Of a DNA stretch of 64,000 bases, positions 35,441 to 47,042 are shown piece by piece. The DNA lies in the NCBI RefSeq assembly GCF_002288925.2, contig NW_022098050.1, positions 3,470,760 to 3,534,759 on the forward strand, in the 5' to 3' direction. Below the pieces are notes generated by a model. It saw nothing but the letters and a program-made list of their open reading frames with translations. It made no database searches and was not told where the DNA came from. Both the position numbers and the translations under genes were made by a program. This stretch comes from Delphinapterus leucas. Lineage: Eukaryota; Chordata; Mammalia; Artiodactyla; Monodontidae. Every line of letters starts with the position of its first letter. Position 1 is the first letter of the stretch.

Positions 35441-36475
35441 GAAAAGACTGGTAAATGTGATTATGGACAATTTAATGGATAAAGGATCTAGTATTCAGGA
35501 CATGCACAGAATACCAACAAATCAATAAGAAAAAGACAAAAATATAAGAAATAAAAAATGAGCAAAGGGTATTGCATTAACAGAGATAAAAATTCAAATG
35601 GCCAGTAAACATAAAAAGATGTTTAAACTTACTGGAAATGAGGAGAATGCAAAATAAGGAATAATGATATAACATTTTATATTCACATTATTGGCAAAAA
35701 TAATAACATTAATAAGTGTATTTAGGAATACAGGAAACTTGCTACTGAGAGTGTAAATTAGTACAATCACATTAGAAAATAATTTGCCAGGGAGTTTCCT
35801 GGCAGTCCAGTGGTTAGGACTTGGTGCTTTCACTGCCGTGGCCCAGGTTCAATCCCTGGTCAGGGAACTAAGATCCCACAAGCCATGCAGTATGGCCAAA
35901 AAACAAACAAACAAAAAAAAAACAAAAAAATTGCCAAAACTAAAGTTGAAAAGATAACCTGTCCCAAAGAAAAAAGTGGAAATAACCTACATGTCCATCA
36001 GTAGAGGAATGGATAGACTGTTTATTCACACAGAGGAATATCATATAGCAGTTATAATAAATGAACCAGTTTTACATGTATGGTCATGAGGAATTCTCAA
36101 CAACTTCATGTTGAGAAAAATGAAAAATGTACTCTATGATGCTATTTGATCTTAAAAGTTTTAAATACATGATAAATAAAATACTTGTATAAAGACGTAC
36201 ACATATACAATTTGATCATTCATGGGAATGATGAACGTCATATTAGGGAGAGTCATTTCCTCTGGAACAGGAAGGAAGGGTGAGGGATGAACAGTGAAAC
36301 TTCGTAAGTATCAGTAATGGTTTGCTTCTTTCAAAAGAACAGAGATCTCAAACAAATATGGCAAAAGGTCAACATCTTTTCAATGAGTGGTGGTGCGTGA
36401 GTGGCTATTATACTATTTTCTGTACTTTAATACACAATGAAAATGTTTTAATTAGAAACAAAACAATTTTTTTAT
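35440..36475 (+). mobile_element. Old L1M fragment with SINE inserted
   Basis: 'gaaataaaaaatgagcaaag', 'ttcaaatggccagtaaacat', 'ctacatgtccatcagtagag' and 'gaatggatagactgtttatt' are L1 3' ORF2/UTR hallmarks. It is interrupted by a CHR-type SINE at 35790-35928. Confidence 0.7.
35790..35928 (+). mobile_element. CHR SINE, variant with 'cagtccagtggtta' head
   Basis: 'gggagtttcctggcagtcca', 'ggttcaatccctggtcaggg' and 'aactaagatcccacaagcca', then a caaa-rich tail. It is shorter and more diverged than the other CHR copies. It sits inside an L1M, with near-identical aatttgcca / aattgcca flanks. Confidence 0.85.
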
Positions 36476-36483
36476 CTCTAAGT

Positions 36484-36965
36484 CAACTTGAGTGGGGCAT
36501 AATTTACATAAACTAGATGCACACATTTTAAGTGTATAGTCTGATGGGCTTTGACAGAGGTATATACCCTTATACCATTTAACCACCGTCTTAAGCCAGA
36601 TATGTATTTCCCTCCCCCACTTCTACCTTCTAGAAAAATACCACCATTTTGATTTTTCATCGGTCATAGATTAGTATTGTCTTTTGTACAGTTTCTTTTG
36701 TGTCTGGTTTCTCTCACTCAGCATCATGTTTTTGAGATTATTTCATGTTGTGTGTATCGGTAATTTGTTCATTTTTATGGATATACCTTTATTTATCCAT
36801 TTACCTATTGATGGACATTTGGGTCATTTCCAGTTTGGGGTTCTAAAAAACAAAGCTGCTATGGATATTCGTGGGGTTTTTGTGGACAAATGCTCAAACT
36901 TCTTTTGGGTAAACATCTAGTGTCCTTTGTCAGTTTATGTATTGCGATATTTTTTCTCCGCCTAT
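36484..36965 (-). mobile_element. Old L1 fragment, reverse
   Basis: 'cataatttacataaactaga', 'gtctgatgggctttgacaga' and 'tatttatccatttacctatt' are L1M-type reverse sequence directly abutting the forward L1M. Confidence 0.6.
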
Positions 36966-37019
36966 GGCTTGCCTTTTTCAAATCTGAAAGATAAGAAAAG
37001 GAAAAAAATAAATAAAAAG

Positions 37020-37800
37020 ACCCCCCTCAATGGACAAAAGTAGGGAGCTTGTACAAAAAGAATCCAAATTTTAAACATTTGAAAAGGCAATTTACTATTA
37101 AAAGTGCAAATAAAAGAATAAAATTTATTTTGCCTATTAGGTTGGCAAGGATTGAGAAGATCGCCAGTATCTAGTCAGCAGGAGAAAAAAGCACATTTCT
37201 TTACAGTCTGTGGGAATTCGAAAAGGTATGACCTTTTCAAAAGGCAATTTGGCAGTATAAATTATGTATATATATATTTAAAAGGCATATAATTCTTACT
37301 CATCATAACCACTTCTGTAGATAAGTGCTTCCAGAATTTTTTTACAGAGTTTACAGAAATACACAGATTTGCACCAAAAATATGTACAAGGATGTTTATT
37401 GCAGCATTGTTTAAGATAAAATTAAAGACACCTAAATGACTTCAGTAAGCTAACGAATAAGTAAATTATCAGCCTTACATACAACAGAATACTACGCAAC
37501 CATGAAAATCAGTACAATAGTTTTACGTGTACTTATATTGGAAGATTTCTAAGACCAAATTTTAAGTGATAAAAATAAGTTGCAAAATAATATGCAGAGC
37601 ATTTTTCTACTATATATAAAAGTAAATTAATAGATCTGAATACATGGATAGGTATGATATACACATAGGTAAAAATACGGACTAACATTTACTGTGCTGT
37701 GCAGTAGTAGTTACCTCTGGGCTGTGGAATCTCAGGGGCCTTGTAATTTCTAATTCATACATATCTATATGGCTTTAATTTTTTAATAATAAACACAATT
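37020..37800 (+). mobile_element. Old L1M fragment
   Basis: 'ggttggcaaggattgagaag', 'caaggatgtttattgcagca', 'ttacatacaacagaatacta' and 'tgcaaaataatatgcagagc' are typical of a forward old L1 3' region. Confidence 0.65.
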
Positions 37801-37864
37801 TGCTTTTTCAATCAAAACAAAAAGGTTTGAAATGAAAAATAATAAACAGAAAAACTAATAGAAG

Positions 37865-38130
37865 CTGACAACCATAATAGCTAATGTATAGTGAGTACGT
37901 ATGATGTGGCAGGCATATTTCTAAGTACATACAATAACTTACTGAATCCTCACAAAACTCTCTGCGGTATATTTTATTGAGTCTCTCCATTTTACAGATG
38001 AAGACACTGAGGTACAGAGAGATTAAGTAACTTGCTTATGGTCAGTTAGTAAGTGGTGGAGTCAAGATTTGAACCCATCCTGTCTGGCTACAAGACCCTA
38101 AGACTTGGGACTATGCCATCTGCCTATTTA
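37865..38130 (-). mobile_element. MIR SINE
   Basis: 'attttacagatgaagacact', 'agagattaagtaacttgctt' and 'agtaagtggtggagtcaaga' are reverse MIR. Confidence 0.85.
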
Positions 38131-38339
38131 GGAAAAGTTAAAATATGTTAGGAAGAGTATATGTTAGAAGATCCTAGTTCATAATATTCCTGAACAAACT
38201 GGCTATCCGTATAAGTTTTAAGCATAAAGTAGTAATGATTGTGTCTCTTTATTGGTTTTACTGTATACCAGATACCTGATTGAGGCCTTTTACCTACATT
38301 ATCCCTTTTGGCTATAAAATATATCTGCAAACTCCTCAT

Positions 38340-38850
38340 GTCTCATCACCTCCATTATTACCTCCCTGCTCCAAAACACCATCACCTGTCACCTGGAGTA
38401 CTTCCATCACTTCTTTTTTTTTTTTTTTTTTTTTTTTTTTGTGGTACGCGGGCCTCTCACTGTTGTGGCCTCTCCCGTTGCAGAGCACAGGCACCGGATG
38501 CACAGGCTCAGCGGCCACGGCTCACGGGCCCAGCTGCTCCGCGGCATGTGGGATCCTCCTGGACCGGGGCACAAACCCGTGTCCCCTGCATCGGCAGGTG
38601 GACTCTCAACCACTGTGCCACCAGGGAAGCCCTTCCATCACTTCTTAATTGGTGTCCCTGCTTCCATTCTAACAGTTTTCACAACAGAATGATCCTTTTA
38701 AGGGCATGATATGCCTTCCCCTTTTCAAGACTCTCCAATGGCTTCCCTTCTCTTTCAAAATAAAAGCAAAAGTCCTAACAACAGCCTACACCATCTGGCT
38801 CTCTACCTCACTGAGCTCATCTCCCATCTCAAACCTACAAACAAGGAATC
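38340..38850 (+). mobile_element. Old L2 3' end, split by a CHR SINE
   Basis: 'cctgctccaaaacaccatca' before the SINE and 'gactctccaatggcttccct', 'caaaagtcctaacaacagcc', 'tacaccatctggctctctac' after it are L2 3' phrases. Confidence 0.65.
38416..38631 (-). mobile_element. CHR SINE, short cetacean form
   Basis: A T-run of more than 20, then 'gtggtacgcgggcctctcac' to 'ccaccagggaagcc'. The perfect 15-bp target duplication cttccatcacttctt is at 38401-38415 and 38632-38646, inside an L2. Confidence 0.96.
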
Positions 38851-39428
38851 ATTAAATCACTTTTTAGATGTTATTGATCTGTAAGTGATTCTATTAGCAA
38901 ATATTGAACCAGGAATCAAACTTAGTTTTATTTGACACTGGTGACTGGAATCCCTACAATACAATATGTTCTAATAACATGGTTATTTTTGCAGGAATAT
39001 GAGCATTAATTTGTGAGACAAAACTTTGACATCCAAATGAAATTTCTCCTTCTTTGGGAGGTCACTTAGTCTAGCATTGCTGAAATTGCTGGGAAGGTGC
39101 TTTGACTCTTTTGGAAGAGCCTCCAAAACTTGAGGTATGTTCTTGTAAAAAACCATAGAAGGGAAAATCCTAAATCTTTGTACTTGTATTAGATTTAGAA
39201 AATAGATTTGTTCTGAAGAATAATTTGGAACTTAAATTGATGAAAAATATAAAAGAATTTCAAGGAAAAAAATATGCTTTGGGGTGACAAAGAGTTGACT
39301 ATAAAGACACGGATTTGATGATCTCCGGTGACTCACAAACTAACTCAGGAGACAATTCCAAAAGAAGAGTTGTGAGGGGTATTTGGCAGTATTTGTATGA
39401 CTAGGTAATTTCCTAGATGGCTACTTTT

Positions 39429-39628
39429 TTTTTTTGCGGTACGCGGGCCTCTCACTGCTGTGGCCTCTCCCGTTGTGGAGCACAGGCTCTGGACGCACAG
39501 GCCCAGCAGCCATGGCTCACGGGCCCAGCTGCTCCGCGGCATGTGGGATCTTCCCGGACCGGGGCACGAACCCCTGTCCCCTGCATCGGCAGGCGGACTC
39601 TCAATCACTGTGCCACCAGGGAAGCCTG
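39429..39628 (-). mobile_element. CHR SINE, short cetacean form
   Basis: Complete reverse short CHR. The 16-bp target duplication ctagatggctactttt / ctagatgactactttt (39413-39428, 39629-39644) has one mismatch. Confidence 0.95.
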
Positions 39629-39659
39629 CTAGATGACTACTTTTAAGGCTCATGTAATG

Positions 39660-39878
39660 TGATGATAATGGCTTAGATGATTATACTCTTGTTTGTGCCA
39701 GACATTGGTCAAGCATTCTATGTCTTAATTATTTAAACTTTCCTATTACAGAAGAGAAAACTGAGGTACAGAGAAGTTGTTACCCAAAGTTTGCTAAAAC
39801 GTGTTAGGGCTGAGGTTGGAATACGTGCAGTCTAGTTCCAGAATCTATGCTCCAAATCACTACACTATATTGCCTTTT
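39660..39878 (-). mobile_element. MIR SINE cut by a CHR insertion
   Basis: 'acagaagagaaaactgaggt', 'acagagaagttgttacccaa' and 'ctccaaatcactacactata' are reverse MIR. The CHR SINE inserted at its end. Confidence 0.75.
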
Positions 39879-40091
39879 TTTTTTTTTTTTTTTTTTTGTG
39901 GTACGCGGGCCTCTCACTGTTGTGGCCACTCCGGTTGCGGAGCACAGGCTCCGAACGCGCAGGCTCAGGCTCAGCCATGGCTCACGGGCGCAGCCGCTCC
40001 GCGGCATGCGGGATCTTCCCGGACCGGAGCACGAACCCGTGTCCCCTGCATCGGCAGGCGGACTCTCAACCACTGCTCCACCAGGGAAGCC
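39879..40091 (-). mobile_element. CHR SINE, short cetacean form
   Basis: Complete reverse short CHR with a small internal duplication (caggctcaggctcag at about 39960). The target duplication ctatattgcctttt / ctatactgcctttt is at 39865-39878 and 40092-40105. Confidence 0.95.
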
Positions 40092-40142
40092 CTATACTGC
40101 CTTTTGAAAGAGCATGGAGTCTTCAAACTTGTAGATCACATA

Positions 40143-40345
40143 TCCTCATTCATAACCAACCAGAAGCCAGAAAACATAAGAGCTCACTGATGAAGCAGAT
40201 GCACATCAACTTTCCTGGGTAGATATCTAGCACTTGAAGCTCTCAGCTGGTGACAGAATCAGTGAGAAGCTGGAGGAATGAGTTTCAGAAAAAAATAAAA
40301 GGCAGAGATGGAGAAAAGCTGCCCAGCAGAAGCAATATGTGTGTA
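40143..40345 (+). repeat. Interspersed repeat of unresolved class, copy A
   Basis: 'ccaaccagaagccagaaaac' through 'aactttcctgggtagatatc' to 'ggcagagatggagaaaagct' is closely matched by 41881-42031 plus 42351-42390, at roughly 85% by eye. Confidence 0.6.
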
Positions 40346-40519
40346 TGTACATGTTTGTATGCATGTACTACTGTACCAGTGTATTATGCATATTGTAAAA
40401 TATACACAAAAAGAAGATTTAAAATCATGAGATAAAGAATAAACATAACTGACAAGATGGATTGTCTTGAGCATCCCCTGGGGGCGTGTGTCACACACCT
40501 CAATTTAGAAAATAGGCTT

Positions 40520-40700
40520 GGGATAACATGGTTTTGAATTCTGGCTTCACCACTTGTTACCTGAGTCATCTGGGCAAGTTGTTTATTCTTTGCCTCTGAT
40601 TCTCCATCTGTTAAATCAGGATAATAACCCCTAACTTGCAGGATTGTGCGGTTTAAATGAGATGGTGTGTACAGAACCTGTAGTGCCTGGCTTTCAGCAA
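40520..40700 (+). mobile_element. MIR SINE
   Basis: 'ttttgaattctggcttcacc', 'gagtcatctgggcaagttgt' and 'tctccatctgttaaatcagg' are forward MIR. Confidence 0.75.
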
Positions 40701-40765
40701 TCTTTTTCCAGATGATTTACTTTCCCTCATAATTTAAAATTCCCGTTATTTGCTTCATGGTCTGT

Positions 40766-40933
40766 TTTTTTTTTAATTAAGAAATTAATTAGGCTGCGCC
40801 GGGTCTTAGTTGCTGCCTACGGGATCTTTTAGTTGCAGCATGTGGGATCTAGTACCCCAACCAGGGATCGGACCCGGGCCCCCTGCATTGGGAGCGTGGA
40901 GTATTAACCACTGGACCACCAGGGAAGTCCCTC
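40766..40933 (-). mobile_element. CHR-type SINE, diverged variant
   Basis: 'aggctgcgccgggtcttagt', 'ccccaaccagggatcggacc' and 'actggaccaccagggaagtc' run in reverse orientation. The flanks share ggtctgt (40759-40765, 40934-40940). Confidence 0.85.
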
Positions 40934-40939
40934 GGTCTG

Positions 40940-41520
40940 TGTTTTAAAAATTTCACTACGTGCTCCTATAATGAAGCTGGAGGCAGCCCTGCAGTTTGAC
41001 TTGGTGCATCTAGGTGGCGCTAGATTAATAGCTTTTTCATGCTGCATCGTTCCAAACATGGTGCAGCTGTGTGTCTGACAGCAAAGAAAACTGCGCAGGA
41101 GACATGGGGAAGAACCAATGTACATTTTCCTTTGTGCAAAACACTATAGGGACTGGGAGGAAGGGAGGACTTAATGACTGTCCAGACACTTAAAAAATGA
41201 ATGGCCTGACTGTTGAGCAATCGTATGTCTGTGAACAAAAGTTCCCTTTTACATGAGCTGTTTGCCATTGCCCTTTGTGATTGGAATTGGGCTTGACGAC
41301 TCTACGTGTATTTTGAACTATTTTTATCTGTGCCTTTCCACGGGTAACTTTTTCCTAACAGGGTTCCTTGGCTACGTTCAGCCTCATTTATTGCCAGTGA
41401 CTGAAAATTTCACCTCTGACCCCAACTGTGGGCTTTTGTTTCTTCTTTCCCCTCCTCTCAGAATGCTAAGACGGTTAGATTTCGTTGGCACAAAGCTAAC
41501 CAGAAAATAAATGTACTTGA
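40940..41520. other. Intergenic, no gene
   Basis: Unique-looking sequence with only short non-conserved open frames. No recognised repeat. Confidence 0.5.
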
Positions 41521-42031
41521 AGGCATATCAGTCAGATTTCTGACAAACAGATGACATCTTCTTATTAGGATAATTTGAAAAGGGTTTGTTTACAAAGGAA
41601 CAAATTTCAAAGGGTTGGAAGGGGGCTGGGTCACAACCACAAGGCATCGTGCAACGACCCAGGGCTAACAGCAGGGGAACTGTTGCCCTCCCTTGGTCCA
41701 AAGAGATGTAGGGTTCATTACAACTTGGAAGGAGAGCTGTGTAAAGTAGGCCATCTTGACAGAAACAGTGAATTTCTATCAAAGAACAGCCAGCCCAAGG
41801 CAACCTCATGGGAAACCAGAAGAATAAATCTTCTGACTTCACTCTACTCCCTCCATTCTCCAGCTGGGGTTCCAATGGCCAAATCCAACCAGAAGCTAGA
41901 AGACATGGGAGCTCATTGATGAAGCCCATGCACAGCAACTTTCCTGGGTAGATATCTCACACTAGAGGCTATCAGCTGGTGCAGAGAATCAGTGGGAAGA
42001 TTGGGGAATGAGGCTCATTAAAAAAGGCAGA

Positions 42032-42350
42032 CCTACTAGAGATTGAGGACATGGGGAGGGGGAAGGATAAGCTGGGACAAAGTGAGAGAGTGGCATGGAC
42101 ATATATACACTCCCAAATGTAAAATAGATAGCTAGTGGGAAGCAGCCGCATAGCACAGGGAGATCAGCTTGGTGCTTTGTGACCACCTAGAGGGGTGGGA
42201 TAGGGAGGGTGGGAGGGAGGGAGACGCAAGAGGGAAGAGATATGGGAACATAGGTATATGTATAACTGATTCACTTTGTTATAAAGCAGAAACTAACACA
42301 CCATTGTAAAGCAATTATGCTCCAATGAAGATGTTAAAAAAAAAAAAAAA
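42032..42350 (+). mobile_element. LINE-1 3'-UTR insertion
   Basis: 'gctgggacaaagtgagagag', 'aaatagatagctagtgggaa' and 'gcagaaactaacacaccatt' plus an A-tail. The target duplication aaaaaaggcaga is at 42020-42031 and 42346-42357. Confidence 0.95.
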
Positions 42351-42470
42351 AGGCAGAGATCAAGGAAAGCTACCCAGCAGGAGCAATCTGACTAGGACGC
42401 CACTGCTGGATGAAAGCCCTGCTTTCACTATGCTTCTAATCTCATGCCTTCATCTTCTGGTTGCATTCTT

Positions 42471-42712
42471 TTTTTTTTCTTTTTAACATCTTTATTGGAG
42501 TATAATTGCTTAACAATGGTGTGTTAGTTTCTGCCTTATAACAAAGTGAATCAGCTATACATATACATATATCCCGTCTTGCGTCTCCCTCCCCCCACAT
42601 CCCACCCCTCTAGGTGGTCACAAAGCACCGAGCTGATCTCCCTGTGCTATGTGGCTGCTTCTACTAGCTATCTATTTTACATTTGCTAGTGTATATATGT
42701 CCATGCCACATC
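42471..42712 (-). mobile_element. LINE-1 3'-UTR insertion, opposite orientation
   Basis: 'tttaacatctttattggagt' through 'gtatatatgtccatgccaca', reverse. The target duplication ggttgcattctt / ggttacattctt is at 42459-42470 and 42713-42724. Confidence 0.95.
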
Positions 42713-42925
42713 GGTTACATTCTTGGGAGCAAAGTCCTGGGTGGGAGCATCCAATTGGCTGAGGCTAGTTCACTTACTAGTTTATTCCTCTTTGCCAAGG
42801 GGTGGGGACAGGAAATATTGCCTCCTTTGGCTTCCCTGATGGGAACTGGGCTGCTACCTTCTTTTAAGACTCGCACATTTGGGGATTTCTAGATATTCAG
42901 AAAGAGCTCAAAAACAAGGCAGTTT

Positions 42926-43144
42926 GGGCTTCCCTCGTGGCGCAGTGGTTGAGAGTCCGCCTGCCGATGCAGGGGACACAGGTTCGTGTCCTGGTCCAGG
43001 AAGATCCCACATGCCGCGGAGCGGCTGGGCCCGTGAGCCATGGCCGGTGGGCCTGCGCGTCCAGAGCCTGTGCTCCACAACGGGAGAGGCCACAACAGTG
43101 AGAGGCCCGCGTACCACAAAAAAACAAAACAAACAAACAAAAAA
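42926..43144 (+). mobile_element. CHR SINE, short cetacean form
   Basis: 'gggcttccctcgtggcgcag' to 'aggcccgcgtaccac', then a caaa-rich tail. It is preceded by caaggcagttt (42915-42925) and followed by ccaggcagttt (43145-43155). Confidence 0.94.
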
Positions 43145-43155
43145 CCAGGCAGTTT

Positions 43156-43276
43156 CACTGCAACGAGAAGCACACCACAACAAAGAGAAGCCCCTGTTCG
43201 CCGCAACGTGAGAAAGCCCACGCGCAGCAGCAAGACCCAACGCAGCCAAAAAAACAAATAAATTTAAAAAAAAAGA
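43156..43276 (+). mobile_element. CHR SINE, long form, 5'-truncated
   Basis: Only the 3' third of a long CHR ('cactgcaacgagaagcacac' to 'gacccaacgcagccaaaaaa') is present. It is followed by a third copy of caaggcagttt (43277-43287). Confidence 0.9.
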
Positions 43277-43480
43277 CAAGGCAGTTTTCTGTCTCCTCTA
43301 AAAAAAGACAAATCTCCATTAACAAGTAACCTCCTAAATATCCTTTATAATCTGCAACAGCAAGCCCGTCAGACAAGAGTACAGAGATTTGGTTTTTATT
43401 TCCAATTCTCTGTCTTTTCTCTCTCATTTCCTTCCTTCCCCATTTCCTGATCTTAGGAAGGTCCCTTTATCTCTCTAGAT

Positions 43481-43718
43481 TTTTTTTTAAGTTTTCTTTT
43501 AACTTGTTTATTTATTTATTTTCTTTATATTTTTGGCTGCGTCGGGTCTTAGTTGCAGCACGCGGGCTCTCTCGTTGAGGCGTACGAGCTCAGTAGTTGT
43601 GGCACACGGGCTTAGTTGCCCTGAGGCATGTGGGATCTTAGTTCCTCGACCAGGGATCGAACCCGCGCTCCCTGCATTGGAAGGAGGATTCTTTACCACT
43701 GGACCACCAAGGAAGTCC
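43481..43718 (-). mobile_element. CHR-type SINE, diverged variant
   Basis: 'tttttggctgcgtcgggtct', 'cgaccagggatcgaacccgc' and 'actggaccaccaaggaagtc', reverse. The 10-bp target duplication ctctctagat is at 43471-43480 and 43719-43728. Confidence 0.9.
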
Positions 43719-43729
43719 CTCTCTAGATC

Positions 43730-45820
43730 CTTATACAAGAAAGCAGGCCTAAGATTCTCAAATCTAGTCGGGGGTTCAACTGTTGGGCCGCCAAATAATA
43801 TAATCAGCCCATCCAAGAGAAGGCCCTAATCAATGTCTTCCTGATAGAACCCCTTGGGCTGTTAATACCTAAACTTCATTGAGCATGTATTTCTCTCAAT
43901 ACAATGTTGGGTGTTTTTTTTTGGTTTGTTTTTTTGTTTTGGCAGCTGCTATTTATATAGGAAGTGTTTATATTTATGTCCATAAAATGCAGTGTAGCAT
44001 TTTTTAATGGATAGATTAATAAATGAGACAGACATAAGAAGCTTCTGCACGCCGTGCTTTTTGGTGTGCATTCACAAAGAACATCAATATTTCCTCTGAG
44101 AAGCCCACTCACATTTTTCTCGAAACCTCCTTGTCTCCAGTCTTGAATCTTGTTCCTTCCATGCCCCTAATCATCTGGCCGTACCATTAACTACTGCTCA
44201 TGCATTGGTATAGACCCACGCCTCAGGGCTTCTCTCCCTCCAGGTCAAATGCCAGGGAGGTGTAAGGCTTGAAGTTTTGCCTCCTGGGAGCATTTCCCTT
44301 CTTCACCCCTTGCATTCAGTATAGCTGCTCAATCTACAGTGAATCTTGCATTACTGGATCCAGACCAATCCAAAATTACATTTCTCATCCTCGATCAAGC
44401 ATCCTCACACACAGATTTCCCAGATTTCTCCAATATAAACTAGAAATCTAGGAGTTCTTTGGCCTTCTCTGGCTTTTGACTTTGTCATTGCCAGCCCCCT
44501 CCCAGGGTCATGCTGAAATCTGACAATCTTGGGGATTGGTGGGGAAGGATGAAGAGAACTGGCTTCATCTGGCAAGGCAACTCCCTCAAGTGAAAAAGCA
44601 TCTTCAATCAAGAAAAGGACCGTTTCATTAGACAAGCTAGGAAAGATTTCTTGAGCTGGCAAGGGAGATTCAATGAGATTTAAGGGTTTAGCATTCTTAG
44701 GGTCCTCTAAATCCTCTCACATATTTCCATGGCAATTTTCCAGCATTCAGTCTAACCCAATAATGCCACAATATGCACCTAAAAAATCTGTCAGGGTTGT
44801 GAATACCACCGATACTGTAATTCATCAGCACACAGGATCAGACCAAAGTCTGAGTTTATCTTTGACCATCTCAGATCAGCGGAGGCAGGTGACTTTTTTC
44901 ACCATTAAGCTATTCACTATAAGAAGCAGCCATCTCATTGGCCATCCCTGAACTCTTAATGCCCTTCATACTGTTCTCCTTAAATCATATCCTCAATCAG
45001 CATTCGAGGTGACCATAAGCAATGGTTCAAGCATCTGTTTTGCCACTGTATTTCTAAGGGGGAGTTTTAATGTCATTCAACCATTCCCAATTTTATCACT
45101 TTTCCTGAGGGTCAGTTGCCTGCAGCTCACTCTGTGGTACCAATTTCTGAATCAGTCAGAGTTCTTGGGGTAAAAGAAAAAGACAGTGGGAAATCATCAG
45201 GAAACTCATAGAACTGACAGTCTGGAGAGGAATGCTTGGATAAGGTAGGGAAAGTAGGGAGGCAAGGCAGCCACCGTTGGGCCTAGTCACCATGGCAAGA
45301 GTGTACTAGTCCCTGGACACAGCCAGAAATGCTGGTAGATTACAGCACTATAAATCTCACCTCCCAGGCTCTTTTTCTTTAGTCCTTCAAGATTCAAAGC
45401 CCCAGGTGAGAGCATCTGCTGGATCATGTGCCCATGACCTGGCTTTTTCAGGGGATGGAGAGAAGGAGGGAAGGTTTTTACACTAAGGCTCTACACTAAC
45501 ACTCACACAATGAGAACTGGAGAGGGTTTGGGATGCTGAGTAGTGAAAATCCCTCCTTGTCTGTCAATCAGTCATGGAAAGAGCTTTCACCAAGAGTCCA
45601 GAAGCTATTTTCTATCTCTCACTCCCTCCCTTACCAGATTTTGAGAAAATCAGTGTACCTCTCTGGTCCTGAGACAGTTGGACTAACATATTTACGGTTC
45701 ATCTATGTCTAACACTCAGTGATCTCAGACCTCTCAAGAATCTAGTAAGAAAGGTATTATGCTTACATTAGAAGTTTAATAAATGAAGAATCCAACATCT
45801 TTCCTTTTCTCTGAGTAATT
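43730..45820. other. Intergenic, no gene
   Basis: No protein-coding feature. 45130-45470 ('gaatcagtcagagttcttgg', 'gagcatctgctggatcatgt') looks like an old interspersed repeat of unresolved class. Other parts show nothing recognisable. Confidence 0.5.
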
Positions 45821-45835
45821 TTAAATGATCATTTT

Positions 45836-46052
45836 ATTATTTATTTATTTATTTATTTTTGCGGTACGCGGGCCTCTCACTGTTGTGGCCTCTCCCGTTG
45901 CGGAGCACAGGCTCCGGACGCGCAGGCCCACCGGCCATGGCTCACGGGCCCAGCCGCTCTGCGGCATGTGGGATCTTCCCAGACCGGGGCACGAACCCGC
46001 ATCCCCTGCATCGGCAGGCGGACTCCCAACCACCGCGCCACCAGGGAAGCCC
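45836..46052 (-). mobile_element. CHR SINE, short cetacean form
   Basis: An (ATTT)n tail, then 'gcggtacgcgggcctctcac' to 'caccagggaagcc'. The perfect 14-bp target duplication taaatgatcatttt is at 45822-45835 and 46053-46066. Confidence 0.96.
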
Positions 46053-46066
46053 TAAATGATCATTTT

Positions 46067-46790
46067 TGACCCAGTTTCTCATTGTACATGAAATTTCTAC
46101 ATATGTCAGCAAATTATAATATTTATGGAATTCCTCCCATAATATTAGATATTGAAGTATTTTGACCTTGCTTGCCTTTTGACATTTCATGTTGATTTCA
46201 ACAGCTCCCTCGGTACCCACGCCCACTAAGTTAAAATGCATATAAAAATCAAGGTGAACCATAGGAAGAACAGTGATAAAGGAAGTTAATATTCCAAGAG
46301 GCCTTAGGGTCTTATCAAGGTTGATGCATCAGTTTTACTTTAAATCTCTTATCTATCTAATTATTTCACCAGTTTGATTAAATGAAACTAAAATTGGTAT
46401 TGATGAAAAGAGAAAGCACAATCAAAGAAGCAGATAAGCAAATAACTGAACGCAAATAACTTTTAATTATCCTCACTTGATAAAGTTAAGGAATAGTGTC
46501 AGGTGCCAACATTACTTTGTCAAATCAAAGGGCAGTGTCGGGATAAAAACAAAAAATCACAGAATGTTTTTAAAGTTGCAGTCAATTTCAAAATTGTTAA
46601 ACAATTTGATATGAATTTGGTTTCAAAACAACCCTGTATCCTGGGTCATGAATATGTTCAGACCCTCTAATGGAAACCCAATTCTTTGAATCACTCCATA
46701 TGTATTACTCATTTGTAGAATCCTACTAAAGTCCCCAGGCTTCCCCAAACACAAAGAAATAGGTGGGCTTCCAGGTATGGCAGTTATACC
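46067..46790. other. Intergenic, no gene
   Basis: AT-rich sequence without recognised repeats or conserved open frames. Confidence 0.5.
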
Positions 46791-46794
46791 TGGC

Positions 46795-46997
46795 TAGATT
46801 AAACTACTATATATAAAATAGGTAACCAACAAGGACCTACTGTAGAGCATAGGGAACTATATTCAATATCTTGTAATAACCTATAATGGAAAAGAATCTG
46901 AAAAAGAATCTATATATATGTATATGAATCACTTTGCTGTACACCTGAAACTAACACATTATAAATCGACTATACTTCAATAATTTTTTTTTAAAAA
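46795..46997 (+). mobile_element. LINE-1 3'-end fragment
   Basis: 'ataggtaaccaacaaggacc', 'agggaactatattcaatatc' and 'tgctgtacacctgaaactaa' form a forward L1 3' UTR of the same subfamily as the reverse copy at 16.7 kb. Confidence 0.85.
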
Positions 46998-47042
46998 AAT
47001 GCTGTCCTATATGGAATCATAATAGGAAAACTAGCAAACAGC

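Larger units (their letters stand above)
41525..42720 (+). repeat. Interspersed repeat of unresolved class, copy B, interrupted by two L1 tails
   Basis: 'atcagtcagatttctgacaa' through 'aaatccaaccagaagctaga' to 42031, continued at 42351-42470 and from 42713. Part of it matches copy A at 40143. The class is uncertain. It may be an old LTR or DNA element. Confidence 0.5.

Noticed and set aside
41528..41938. 136-aa minus-strand and overlapping 114-aa plus-strand frames
   Set aside because: They lie in an interspersed repeat of unresolved class with no start context, domain or conservation.
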